From the NCBI GenBank assembly GCA_910574935.1, contig CAJTCU010000006.1, forward strand, positions 62,001 through 126,000: DNA of 64,000 nucleotides, read 5' to 3'. Below, in pieces: positions 1-7,959 of the stretch. Positions within the stretch are counted from its first letter, which is position 1. Each line of letters opens with the position of its first letter. The translations under genes were made by a program, and so were the position numbers. This DNA comes from Oscillospiraceae bacterium. Its GTDB lineage: Bacteria; Bacillota; Clostridia; Oscillospirales; Acutalibacteraceae. The notes under the pieces are model-generated. The model worked only from the letters and a program-made list of their open reading frames with translations, made no database searches and was not told the DNA's origin.

Positions 1-6
1 GTCGGC

Positions 7-1200
7 ATGACAAAAAACACATTTGCGGCCAGCGTGCAATCAAAAAGAGGGCGGCTTTACGCCGTGATCCAAGTCAAGGAGGATGGCAAAACAAAACCGG
101 TCTGGCGGGCGCTTGGCCTGCCGGAGGGTATAGGGAAATCAAAGGCACAAAAAGCTTATCGGGAGGTGGTAAGCAAATTTGAAATCGAGTACGCCGAGAG
201 CCTGGTGCGCAGGGAAAATCCTGCAGCCGGTCTCTCGGTTTTTGATTATCTCTGTGCCTATCTGGACAAGGCAAAACCCAGTATTCAAATCAACACTTAC
301 GAGAGTTATCATGGCATGATCTATGGGAAAATCCGGCGGTATTTTGAATCAAGAACAAAGCTTACTGTGGCTAATTTGAAACCGAAGGATATCCAGGAGT
401 TCTATGATTCTCTGTTTGCCGAGGGGGTGGTCGCCAACACCGTCATCCACTACCACGCCATTATGCGAAAGGCTTTCAATCAGGCGTTCAAGGACGGCTT
501 GATCGACACAAACCCCTTTGACCGTGTGGAGCGTCCGAAAAAGAACAAATATCACGGAGATAATTACTCAGAAGAAGAACTGGCGGCGCTGTTGGAGCTG
601 ACCCGCTCCGACCCTATCTATCCGGCTATCATCCTGGCCGGGTGCACGGGCCTGCGCCGCAGCGAGGCGTTGGGGCTGCGGTGGTCGAGGATAGACTGGG
701 AGCAGAACACGGTGCTGCTGGACACGAAGGTGGTGGAGTACGAGCGGGACGGTGAGAAGATCGTGGAGCCTGTGGAGGAGATGAAAAACAAATCCAGCCG
801 CCGGACACTGCCTCTGCCGGGGCCAGTCCGTGAAATGCTGGAGACAGAAAAAGAGAAACAGGAAATCTACCGCAAGATGTTCGGGAACAGCTATGACCTG
901 CGGTACCTGGATTATGTGTGCGTCGACCAGCTCGGCAGACTGATACGGCCTTCCTATGTGACCCAGCATTTCAGCGATATCATCAAGAAGTATGGGCTTA
1001 GAAAGCTTACTTTCCATGGTTTGCGTCACACCATGGCGAGCATACTCATAAGCCACGATGTGCCACTGATAAACGTCTCCAACTTCCTTGGACACAGTGA
1101 TATCAGCACTACGGCTAACATTTACGCCCATCTGGACAAGGCCAGCAAGCAGGCCAGCGCGGATATTATCACTGACATTTTCAAAAAGGACGGCGAATAA
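7..1200 (+). CDS. Tyrosine recombinase / phage-type integrase
   Basis: A complete 397-aa tyrosine site-specific recombinase that would integrate and excise the mobile element whose end lies here. Residues ~1-60 resemble the arm-site-binding AP2-like domain of Tn916/phage integrases, ~75-175 the SAM-like core-binding domain, and ~185-385 the catalytic domain. The active-site set is visible: R217 (in TGLRRSE), K262, H337 and R340 (in HGLRH), H363 (in LGHSD) and the nucleophile Y373. The next gene starts 2 nt after the stop codon, so the two are probably co-transcribed. Base composition is less GC-rich than in the chromosomal genes further right, as expected for acquired DNA. The rest of the element presumably lies left of the window. 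The target is inferred to be the tRNA-Ser gene at 3585-3678. Confidence 0.95.
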   Translation: MTKNTFAASVQSKRGRLYAVIQVKEDGKTKPVWRALGLPEGIGKSKAQKAYREVVSKFEIEYAESLVRRENPAAGLSVFDYLCAYLDKAKPSIQINTYESYHGMIYGKIRRYFESRTKLTVANLKPKDIQEFYDSLFAEGVVANTVIHYHAIMRKAFNQAFKDGLIDTNPFDRVERPKKNKYHGDNYSEEELAALLELTRSDPIYPAIILAGCTGLRRSEALGLRWSRIDWEQNTVLLDTKVVEYERDGEKIVEPVEEMKNKSSRRTLPLPGPVREMLETEKEKQEIYRKMFGNSYDLRYLDYVCVDQLGRLIRPSYVTQHFSDIIKKYGLRKLTFHGLRHTMASILISHDVPLINVSNFLGHSDISTTANIYAHLDKASKQASADIITDIFKKDGE

Positions 1201-1201
1201 A

Positions 1202-1738
1202 ATGGGGGCCTATCTCAGCGCTGACGAGTTGTACCGCTACCTCCATATCTCAAAGCGCAAGCTGAAATTTCTGTTGGAAAATGATTATATTCCGTGCATT
1301 GATACAGGGAAGAAAACACATCGGTTTCTGATAAAGGTAAGCGATGCGAAAGAGTTTAAGCGCAGAATGGACACCGAGCCGGGATTTCTGTCGGAGCTAT
1401 ATGGGCAATTTAACTCGGGTATCTACACGCCTAGGAAGAAATTGATTGAACCTACGCCGGAGAATTGCAGGGCCTTTCAGAAGTTTCTGACGGAACGATG
1501 GGCAGACTATCCTGACGCTCTGCCCACAAGGTTGGCCGCTGAGTTGATTGGCTGTGCGCCTCAGAGGGTGGGGGATTGGATGCGGAAGGGGGTAATCAGC
1601 AGTGTTAATATCGGTGGGGTGAAGTATTGTGGCAAGGCGGAGTTTATCGCGTACTGTGCATCGCCAAATATGTTGAGAAAGCCGGGAGCGGCAAGGTATC
1701 GGGAACTTATCATGGAGTTTTTATGTAAGCATAAGTAA
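1202..1738 (+). CDS. Small DNA-binding protein with two excisionase-like HTH segments
   Basis: A 178-aa protein that starts right after the integrase stop codon, with a purine-rich RBS inside the integrase 3' end. Two segments look like the MerR/excisionase-type winged helix: ~4-58 (LSADELYRYLHISKRKLKFL, then a hydrophobic hinge and DAKEFKRRM) and ~108-158 (LAAELIGCAPQRVGDWMRKG, then FIAYC). Position next to the integrase and the HTH folds suggest a recombination directionality factor or a regulator of the element. It is about twice the length of classical Xis proteins, and I do not recognise a named family for the whole chain. Codon use matches the integrase, so it belongs to the same element. 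Confidence 0.7.
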   Translation: MGAYLSADELYRYLHISKRKLKFLLENDYIPCIDTGKKTHRFLIKVSDAKEFKRRMDTEPGFLSELYGQFNSGIYTPRKKLIEPTPENCRAFQKFLTERWADYPDALPTRLAAELIGCAPQRVGDWMRKGVISSVNIGGVKYCGKAEFIAYCASPNMLRKPGAARYRELIMEFLCKHK

Positions 1739-1740
1739 AA

Positions 1741-3507
1741 TTACCGCAGCCGCTCGTACCCCCGCTTAACTACTTCCGCCATTAAAGCCCGGCGCTTGGA
1801 CAAGAAGTCAAAGTAGTCCATATGTTCCCAATCTTCTGGTAGAGCATGGTCAGCATAAATACTGCCCTTCTCAGTAGGGTCAATTTTTGCAAGCTGGTCT
1901 TTCATATATTCGGCAGGGCTTGTATCCAAAACTTCGATATTATCGCTCCACTCAATGAAAGCAAAGTTGGCCATCTGGTTTCGATCTCTGTCATCAGCTA
2001 TTCCGATCCTGGCCAAATATGCTTTTGGAAACAGGTGGTGTTTCTCCAATGCTTTCTTCTTCCCATCGGCAGTGGGGTCAAACAATTCCCGGGTGTGGAG
2101 CGTTGAGAACAGCACTTTCGCATCCAACACATTTAAGGCAGCGCAGTAGCCAAACCAGGAGGGATTGCGCGGCGCGGAATTTGCAAGGCTGGTGGGCAAC
2201 GTGATGGCAAAATAGTCCCCTGTGAACACAGAGGCTATTTTCTTTTCCAACAGCGCAACAAAAGTTTCCTCTGTTTTCACATTGCGCAGATCTGCCAAAT
2301 CCGATTCCATATCCGTTTCCGGAGAGCCGGTGTAATACCCCGTAACAGCGGTCATAAAGAACCACTTTGCGATCAGCTTTCGCAGGGCTGACTCGCTCAT
2401 GCCATAGTAAAACTTTCCAAAAAGGTACATCACGTAAGAATAGACCAGGGCATTTTCTGAGGAAATCAGCGATTTGGATACGAACCCAGCCGCCTCCACG
2501 CACTTGAGAAAGTTTTTCCATATCTGCACATCCAGCACCTGTTCCAACACTTGTTTTAGCTTTTCAAAATTCTGAATACGAAGGCTCTCCGTGTAAACAC
2601 CATTTTCAAAGTCCCGGCCGCGCAGGAGCATATAGGCATAGTGCAGCCTCGCCCGCTGAAAGCCATAGCTCATAGCAACCCGCACAATGTGGGTGGGAGA
2701 GGGCTGGAACAGAAAGTTGTATGCTGTTCCTGGTTTCGGTGTCTTCGCGCTACGGCAGAAATCTACGATTTTCTGCCGGCCCTCAGGCCAATAGACAGAG
2801 ATAAGGGTAAGGATAAAATCATCCTCCCCCAGTTTCTCTCCGCCAGAATTGACCCGCACGAAAATGTCAGCGACGCTCTCTTCATCAGAGTTACCGCTGA
2901 TTTCCAAAGTAGGGATACTGAATCCTGTAAGAGAGAGCAAGTCCATAGTATTCTGTTGGATGCACTGCTTTTCGTCATCCGTCAGCGTGCCGTCGGTTTT
3001 CTCACGGGCATCTGAGATGGTTTGGACTTTTTCCGAAATGTAGGCAAAGCTTTTGGACTCATTGCGAAAGACCTCACTGATGTCGTAGATCCATTCCGCG
3101 CCGCGTTTTGTTGCATTATCTCCCACCGCAAAAGTACGGGTCAGCGGGTTGAAAGATATGATGATCTGCTTCTCGTTGAACTTTGCGTCTACAATCTTTT
3201 TGCCGTACATAACCGCATATAAAGAGGTCAGGCGCTGTTGACCGTCTATCACAAGGCTCTTGGGAGTCCCGAAAGGCTTGTTATCTATGCCTATCGTTTT
3301 ACTTTTCTCTGTATCATCCGCCGCATCCCAAATCATCAGATAGCCGATTGGGTAGCCTTTCAGCATAGAGTCCAGCAAGTCGCGGACCTTAGCGGCTCTC
3401 CAGACATAGCCCCGCTGAAGGTCAGGCAGGCCCAGTTTTCCGGTTTCCACCTCCATAATAAGCTCCCGCACCGTGCGGGGGACAGGTGTAAAAAGAGTTT
3501 TTGACAT
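1741..3507 (-). CDS. DUF262/DUF1524 protein, GmrSD-type restriction endonuclease
   Basis: A 588-aa protein. The start at 3507 (MSKTLFTPV) is chosen because AGGAGGG lies 6 nt upstream; an in-frame ATG ten codons earlier has no RBS. Residues ~10-230 are a DUF262 domain with LPDLQRGYVW (27-36) and the signature DGQQRLTSL (88-96). This ParB/sulfiredoxin-like module is linked to NTP use in GmrS. The C-terminal third is DUF1524, an HNH-like nuclease with EKHHLFPKAYL (H490/H491). One chain carrying both domains is the usual form of GmrSD/type IV restriction proteins that attack modified phage DNA, although some DUF262 proteins have other roles. It sits between the integrase and the tRNA-Ser attachment site, a typical place for a defence cargo gene, and its composition is AT-richer than the chromosome. 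Confidence 0.85.
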   Translation of the reverse strand: MSKTLFTPVPRTVRELIMEVETGKLGLPDLQRGYVWRAAKVRDLLDSMLKGYPIGYLMIWDAADDTEKSKTIGIDNKPFGTPKSLVIDGQQRLTSLYAVMYGKKIVDAKFNEKQIIISFNPLTRTFAVGDNATKRGAEWIYDISEVFRNESKSFAYISEKVQTISDAREKTDGTLTDDEKQCIQQNTMDLLSLTGFSIPTLEISGNSDEESVADIFVRVNSGGEKLGEDDFILTLISVYWPEGRQKIVDFCRSAKTPKPGTAYNFLFQPSPTHIVRVAMSYGFQRARLHYAYMLLRGRDFENGVYTESLRIQNFEKLKQVLEQVLDVQIWKNFLKCVEAAGFVSKSLISSENALVYSYVMYLFGKFYYGMSESALRKLIAKWFFMTAVTGYYTGSPETDMESDLADLRNVKTEETFVALLEKKIASVFTGDYFAITLPTSLANSAPRNPSWFGYCAALNVLDAKVLFSTLHTRELFDPTADGKKKALEKHHLFPKAYLARIGIADDRDRNQMANFAFIEWSDNIEVLDTSPAEYMKDQLAKIDPTEKGSIYADHALPEDWEHMDYFDFLSKRRALMAEVVKRGYERLR

Positions 3508-3548
3508 CAGTGACCCTCCTGAAAGACATTTTAACAATTATACGAAAA

Positions 3549-3580
3549 GGAGGCAAAACACCCAAAATGTTGTTGCCTCC
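3549..3580 (-). terminator. Terminator of tRNA-Ser
   Basis: An 8-bp perfect stem (GGAGGCAA at 3549-3556 with TTGCCTCC at 3573-3580), followed in the minus direction by TTTTCG. It begins 4 nt past the encoded CCA of tRNA-Ser and separates the tRNA from the start of the DUF262 gene. Confidence 0.75.
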
Positions 3581-3584
3581 CCAT

Positions 3585-3678
3585 TGGCGGAGATGAAGAG
3601 ATTTGAACTCTTGCGCCGGGGAACTCCCGACCTACCGCATTTCGAGTGCGGACCCTTCAACCACTTGGGTACATCTCC
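3585..3678 (-). tRNA. tRNA-Ser (anticodon CGA)
   Basis: A 94-nt class II tRNA including an encoded CCA. The acceptor stem is GGAGATG/CATCTCC with discriminator G73. The anticodon stem CCGCA/TGCGG encloses loop CTCGAAA, giving anticodon CGA (reads UCG). There is a long variable arm, as serine tRNAs require, and a T arm AAGAG-TTCAAAT-CTCTT. The mobile element lies on its 3' side (lower coordinates), the usual arrangement for integration into a tRNA gene. The gene is intact. Copies of its 5' half recur upstream in a 171-bp array. Confidence 0.96.
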
Positions 3679-4165
3679 GTATATAAAATTGTGTCGTTTA
3701 TTATCTTAGAATTCCCGTTAGAACTCGGCTAAATTTCTGTCCTCCCAACTCCAAAATTCCCAGTGTTTTCAAGGCTTTCCGGCCTCTCCCGTTCCACTCA
3801 CCCCACAGAATTTCGAGTGCGGACCCTTCAACCACTTGGGTACATCTCCGTGTATGAAATTGTGTTATTTGCTATCTTAGAATTCCCGTTAGAACTCAGC
3901 CAAATCTCTGCCCACCCAACTCCAAAACTCCCAGTGCTTTCAAGGCTTTCCGGCCTCTCCCGTTCCACTCACGCCACAGAATTTCGAGTGCGGACCCTTC
4001 AACCACTTGGGTACATCTCCGTGTATGAAATTGTGTTATTTGCTATCTTAGAATTCCTCTTAGAACCCAGCCAAATCTCTGCCCACCCAACTCCAAAACT
4101 CCCAGTGTTTTCAAGGCCTCCCGGCCTTCCGGGTTCCTCTCACCCCACAAAATTTCCCGTGCGGA
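3639..4165. repeat. 171-bp tandem repeat carrying the 5' half of tRNA-Ser
   Basis: The sequence from the anticodon loop to the 5' end of tRNA-Ser plus ~131 bp of upstream flank recurs with an exact 171-bp period. The tRNA-derived block starts at 3639 (real tRNA), 3810 and 3981, with a decayed fourth start at 4152. In each extra copy the tRNA homology ends at the 3' edge of the anticodon loop, leaving a 40-nt tRNA 5' half that cannot be functional. The break at the anticodon loop matches a known crossover position of tyrosine recombinases in tRNA genes. Units 1-3 are nearly identical, so duplication was recent or is kept alike. Either repeated integration/excision or simple tandem duplication could produce this. 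Confidence 0.9.
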
Positions 4166-4577
4166 CCCGTTATGACCCCTTCTCTAAGTGTAGTTTTGGG
4201 CACAAAACCACTATATTCTTTATCCGCCCAGCGCTTGTTTCCAAACAGAAGAAACGCCAGACTCTCACCTTGTTTAAGAAATCCGGGGGAACCGCGGCTC
4301 TGTCCATTTTTCATGAAGAAAAATTGCTGTCGCTTGGCTGGTCCAGCCCGGTCAATCCTTATATCCTTGACCTGGTTTTTCCACACAGAAAGAAACCGCT
4401 TCCAACACAAAGGGGCGGCGGTTTCTTATGTTTTCAAACCATGCCCTCATTCCTACCCGTGCCGGTTGAAATTTATTATATCTCCCCCTGGCAAAAATGT
4501 CAAGCCTCCGCCGCAAAACTTTACGGGTCCATCACCGGCCACATCCTTATATCTGCCCAAAGGGTTTGCAATGCCGT
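4166..4577. other. Non-coding stretch between repeat array and MFS gene
   Basis: About 410 bp in which I see no gene. It contains an inverted repeat at 4390-4399/4418-4427 (AAGAAACCGC with GCGGTTTCTT). In the minus direction this is followed by a T-rich tract and may end the MFS transcript. A weaker GTTTTG/CAAAAC hairpin lies near 4190. A long plus-strand reading frame crosses the array, this stretch and the MFS gene, but it has no domain and no RBS. Confidence 0.5.
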
Positions 4578-5777
4578 TCACTGGGGCGGCTGGGGCGCGC
4601 CGCCGACCCTGGTGCGGGAAAGCCTCACCAGGCAGAAGATCAGGACAATGGGAAACACCGCGGCGCTAAGCATTCCCAGGCGCAGGCCCGCCCATTCGCT
4701 GACCATTCCCGTTAGGGCCGGCCCTGTAGAGCAGCCGATGTCTCCGCACACTGCCAAGAGCCCAAACATGGCCGCGCCCCCTTTGGGATAGGTCTGGGCC
4801 GTAGAGCTAAGCACCCCTGGCCACATCAGGCTGATGGAGAACCCGCACAGTGCGCAGCTAAGCAGGGCCAGCAAGGGCACGGGAAACAACGCAGCCCCCA
4901 GATAGCACAGCACACAGAGAACCGCTGTGGCCATCAGCGCCTTATACAGGTTCAGTTTTGTGCCCCATACCCCATATATAGTACGGCCAATGCCCATGAA
5001 CACCGCAAACAGGCAGGGCCCCAGCAGATCGCCCAAAATTTTCGGCACCCCAAGGGCTTGCTCGGCAAAAAGAGAGCTCCACTGGCTCATAGCCAGCTCG
5101 CTGGCCCCGGCGCACAGCATAAGCACCATAGAAAGCGCGAATAACTTTGACCGCCACAGCTTAGCCAGGGGTGTTTTTTCCTCTTCCGGCACAGTGGAAC
5201 ACAGGGGGACCCGCAGAAAGGAAAAGGTGTTGTACAGGGGCAGCAAAGCCCACACTAAGGGCAAAACCCACCACAGCCCTTGGCCAATAGCCCGCACCGC
5301 CACAGTGGTAAGCAATACCACCCCCACCTGGCCCCAGCAGTAGAAGGAGTGGAGCAGGCTCATTTTGGCGTCCTTGGCCTCGCTGGGCAGGGAGTCAATG
5401 ATAGGGCTGACCGCCACCTCGATAATCCCTCCGCCCACGGCTGTAACCATGGTGGCAATCATCAGCCCCAAAAAAGGCCAGGGCAGCAGCCGGGGCAAAA
5501 GGCCCAGCATCACCAGGCCCGCCGTGCAGCAAACATGGGCGGTCACCGTGGCGGCCCGGTAGCCAGTGCGGTCAATTAGCTTCATGCACACCAGGTCCAC
5601 CACAATCTGCGTGACAAAATTGAAAAGAATCAGGGACGAGATCATGGCGTAGGAAATGCCGAAATCCCGCTGGAAAATCACAAAAAACAGGGGGCTTAGG
5701 TTATTAACAATGCCCTGCACTATGTACCCGCGGTAACAGGCCATGCGGGTGGGGCGGTAAGAAAGGGTTTGATCCAT
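4578..5777 (-). CDS. MFS transporter
   Basis: A 399-aa major facilitator superfamily protein with about twelve hydrophobic segments and a central cytoplasmic loop (~residues 200-220, PEEEKTPLAKLWRSK). The start at 5777 (MDQTLSYRP) has GGAGGAGC just upstream. A conserved-looking loop with D and R residues (KLIDRTGYRAA) follows the second helix, as in MFS motif A. Substrate cannot be read from sequence. The overall look is of the sugar/FucP-like MFS proteins common in gut Clostridia. It is divergent from the TIM-barrel isomerase at 6015, and the two share a 237-bp control region, so a sugar or polyol substrate handled by that enzyme is a reasonable guess. Confidence 0.85.
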   Translation of the reverse strand: MDQTLSYRPTRMACYRGYIVQGIVNNLSPLFFVIFQRDFGISYAMISSLILFNFVTQIVVDLVCMKLIDRTGYRAATVTAHVCCTAGLVMLGLLPRLLPWPFLGLMIATMVTAVGGGIIEVAVSPIIDSLPSEAKDAKMSLLHSFYCWGQVGVVLLTTVAVRAIGQGLWWVLPLVWALLPLYNTFSFLRVPLCSTVPEEEKTPLAKLWRSKLFALSMVLMLCAGASELAMSQWSSLFAEQALGVPKILGDLLGPCLFAVFMGIGRTIYGVWGTKLNLYKALMATAVLCVLCYLGAALFPVPLLALLSCALCGFSISLMWPGVLSSTAQTYPKGGAAMFGLLAVCGDIGCSTGPALTGMVSEWAGLRLGMLSAAVFPIVLIFCLVRLSRTRVGGAPQPPQ

Positions 5778-5812
5778 AGAAGAAGCTCCTCCTAACTGGC
5801 GCGAATGGAGAT

Positions 5813-5841
5813 ATTTTAGCAAAAACCCAGTGGATTTGCAA
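5813..5841 (-). promoter_or_regulatory. Promoter of the MFS gene
   Basis: On the minus strand, TTGCAA (5836-5841) and TAAAAT (5813-5818) are separated by 17 bp, about 35 nt upstream of the MFS start codon. This is a good sigma-A match. Confidence 0.65.
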
Positions 5842-5912
5842 GGGGGGATATTCCCCTTTTTCCCTATTCTATGCCCATCCCCCCGCCCCCGCCACAAAAT
5901 TTCCGGGGCCGC

Positions 5913-5941
5913 TTGCATTTCCCCTTGGCCTTCTGTATAAT
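5913..5941 (+). promoter_or_regulatory. Promoter of the TIM-barrel isomerase gene
   Basis: TTGCAT (5913-5918), a 17-bp spacer, then a consensus TATAAT (5936-5941), 73 nt before the start codon. It lies back to back with the MFS promoter, with ~70 bp between the two -35 boxes, leaving room for a shared regulator site. Confidence 0.75.
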
Positions 5942-6014
5942 ATAAATAGATTCTACGCTGGAGGAACCCGCCCGTTCTTTCCCCCGGCAGTTTAAAACCA
6001 AGGAGTGTTTCCCT

Positions 6015-6986
6015 ATGAAATTAGGCATACTGTCCAATGTAATCGGTAGTACCCCACTCAAAGAGGCCCTGGCCTACTTTAAAGGCTTAGGCGCGCAGAT
6101 GGTAGAAATCGGCTGCGGCGGCTATCCCGGCAAAGACCACTGCGACCCCGGCGTACTGCTTCATGACGAAGGGAAGTTTCAGGAGTTTGTGGACACCGTC
6201 AAGGAGTCCGGACTGGAGATCAGCGCCCTTTCCTGCCACGCCAACCCCATTCACCCGGACAAGGAGATCGCGAAGCAGTTTGACGACGACCTGCATAACG
6301 CGGTGCTGATGGCCGAAAAGCTGGGCATCCACCAAATCAACACCTTCTCCGGCTGCCCGGGCGACTGCCCCGAGAGCAAAAACCCCAACTGGATTGTCTG
6401 CGCCTGGCCCAACGAGTTCCCCCAGGTGCTGGAGTGGCAATGGAACCAAGTGCTCATCCCATACTGGAAGGACTTTGTGGCCTTTGCCAAAAGCCACGGT
6501 GTAAACAAGATTGCCATGGAGATGCACCAGGGCTTCTGTGTACACAACACCCGCACCATGCTGCGCCTGCGGGAGGCCGTAGGTCCAGAAATTGGCGCAA
6601 ACCTGGACCCCAGCCATCTGTTCTGGCAGGGCATGGACCCCATCAAGGTGATCCGCGCCCTGGGCGGGGAGGCCATCTTCCATGTACACGCCAAGGACGC
6701 CATCATCGACCCCATCAACGCCCCAGTAAACGGCACCCTGGACACCCTGTCCTATGGGGACGAGCTGAACCGCTCCTGGATTTTCCGCAGCATTGGCTAT
6801 GGCCACGACGAGCTGTTTTGGAAGCAGTTTGTCAGCCAGCTGCGCATGGTAGGTTATGACTACGTGCTGTCCATTGAGCACGAGGACAGCCTGATGAGCC
6901 AGAATGAGGGACTGGTAAAAGCCTGTGACATTCTAAAACGCTCCATCACCTTTGAGAACAAAATGACCGAAGCCCGCTGGTTCTAA
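6015..6986 (+). CDS. Sugar phosphate isomerase/epimerase family (xylose isomerase-like TIM barrel)
   Basis: A 323-aa protein with AAGGAGTG 8 nt before the ATG. The chain follows the AP-endonuclease-2/xylose-isomerase-like TIM barrel: MKLGILSN at strand 1, EIGCGGYPG, a LSCHANPIHP strand, then likely metal ligands in AMEMHQGF (Glu), GANLDPSH (Asp, His), HVHAKD (His, Asp) and LSIEHED (Glu). Such enzymes interconvert ketoses, inositol derivatives or uronates. The substrate cannot be assigned. Divergence from an MFS transporter points to a two-gene uptake and catabolism unit for one compound. No terminator is obvious; transcription would run into the repeat field that follows. Confidence 0.85.
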   Translation: MKLGILSNVIGSTPLKEALAYFKGLGAQMVEIGCGGYPGKDHCDPGVLLHDEGKFQEFVDTVKESGLEISALSCHANPIHPDKEIAKQFDDDLHNAVLMAEKLGIHQINTFSGCPGDCPESKNPNWIVCAWPNEFPQVLEWQWNQVLIPYWKDFVAFAKSHGVNKIAMEMHQGFCVHNTRTMLRLREAVGPEIGANLDPSHLFWQGMDPIKVIRALGGEAIFHVHAKDAIIDPINAPVNGTLDTLSYGDELNRSWIFRSIGYGHDELFWKQFVSQLRMVGYDYVLSIEHEDSLMSQNEGLVKACDILKRSITFENKMTEARWF

Positions 6987-6992
6987 ACCAAT

Positions 6993-7421
6993 CCAGCGCA
7001 AGCGCTGGAGCATTCGTCGCGGGCAACGCAAGCGTTGCATCGTTAGTCGCGGAGGCGTTCGCCAGCGCAAGCGCTGGACCATTAGCCGCGGGGGCGTTCG
7101 CTTGGGCTCACTCGCCGGTGGTATCTTCTAGCGGAGCCAACACGTTCCTCTGGGGGCTTCCGGCAGCGCAACCGTTGCATCATTAGCCGCAGGGGCGTTC
7201 GCCAGCGCAAGCGCTGGACCATTAGCCGCGGGGGCGTTCGCTTGAGCTCACTTGCCGGTGTTAGCTTCTGGCCCAGCCAGCGCGGACAGGGGCCGAAGGA
7301 GTGGGGCCCGTATTGGCTAAAGCAAAAAAAGAGGGGCCGCGCCGGGAGTGCCCAGAGGAACGCGCTGGCTCGGCTGACCCATACCACCCAGGGAGGGCGG
7401 GGCTTTGCCCGACTCCGCGAC
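6993..7421. repeat. Palindromic repeat field, first block
   Basis: Downstream of the isomerase gene the 16-bp palindrome CCAGCGCAAGCGCTGG occurs at 6993, 7062 and 7202, with variants at 7023 (GCAACGCAAGCGTTGC) and near 7163. Most copies are followed by a shared ~22-bp tail (GGACCATTAGCCGCGG, then GGCGTTCG). Segment 7202-7421 is repeated almost unchanged at 7679-7898, an offset of 477 bp. In the 7023 variant both arms changed together, so the hairpin is preserved. No convincing gene is present. Confidence 0.85.
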
Positions 7422-7507
7422 ATTGGATGCAACGTCACGTTGCCCGCGACATTGGATGCAGCGTCACGTTGCCCGCTACATTGGGTGCAGCGTCACGCTG
7501 CTGTGTA
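7421..7507. repeat. Three tandem 29-bp units with covarying palindromes
   Basis: Units start at 7421, 7450 and 7479. Each contains CATTGG followed by a 15-bp palindrome. The palindromes are GCAACGTCACGTTGC, GCAGCGTCACGTTGC and GCAGCGTCACGCTGC: the second holds a G-T pair and the third completes the compensatory change. An AT-rich stretch (7508-7600) with a GTGTGTAC/GTACACAC inverted repeat follows. Confidence 0.8.
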
Positions 7508-7600
7508 CTGTGTGGTGGTGTGTACGGGTATTTTATAAACTCGTATACAAAATGTATATTGTTATAGCTATAGGTATGTGCTAGTACACACTGGCACACG

Positions 7601-7898
7601 CCAGCGCAAGCGCTGGACCATTAGCCGCGGGGGCGTTCGCCAGCGCAAGCGCTGGACCATTAGCCGCGGGGGCGTTCGCCAGCGCAAGCGCTGGACCATT
7701 AGCCGCGGGGGCGTTCGCTTGGGCTCACTTGCCGGTGTTAGCTTCTGGCCCAGCCAGCGCGGACAGGGGCCGAAGGGGTGGGGCCCGTATTGGCTAAAGC
7801 AAAAAAAGAGGGGCCGCGCCGGAAGCGCCCAGAGGAACGCGCTGGCTCGGCTGACCCATACCACCCAGGGAGGGCGGGGCTTTGCCCGACTCCGCGAC
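7601..7898. repeat. Three tandem 39-bp palindrome units plus second copy of the 220-bp block
   Basis: Exact 39-bp units start at 7601, 7640 and 7679, each opening with CCAGCGCAAGCGCTGG. The third runs into the second copy of the 220-bp block (7679-7898), which differs from 7202-7421 at only a few positions. A degenerate half palindrome (CCAGCGCTTGCG) follows at ~7907, just before the ychF RBS. The array has no unique spacers, so it is not CRISPR. Confidence 0.88.
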
Positions 7899-7959
7899 TA
7901 AAGGTCCAGCGCTTGCGTTGGGCGGTATTGAACCTCATAGCAAGGAGACGTGAAAACTC

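Noticed and set aside
3763-4791. Long plus-strand open frame across the tRNA repeat array and the MFS gene
   Set aside because: It consists of repeated non-coding units plus antisense to a clear MFS gene, with no RBS and no domain.
7601-7717. CRISPR-like array of three 39-bp units
   Set aside because: The units are contiguous identical repeats without unique spacers, and no cas genes are present. It is a tandem palindrome array.
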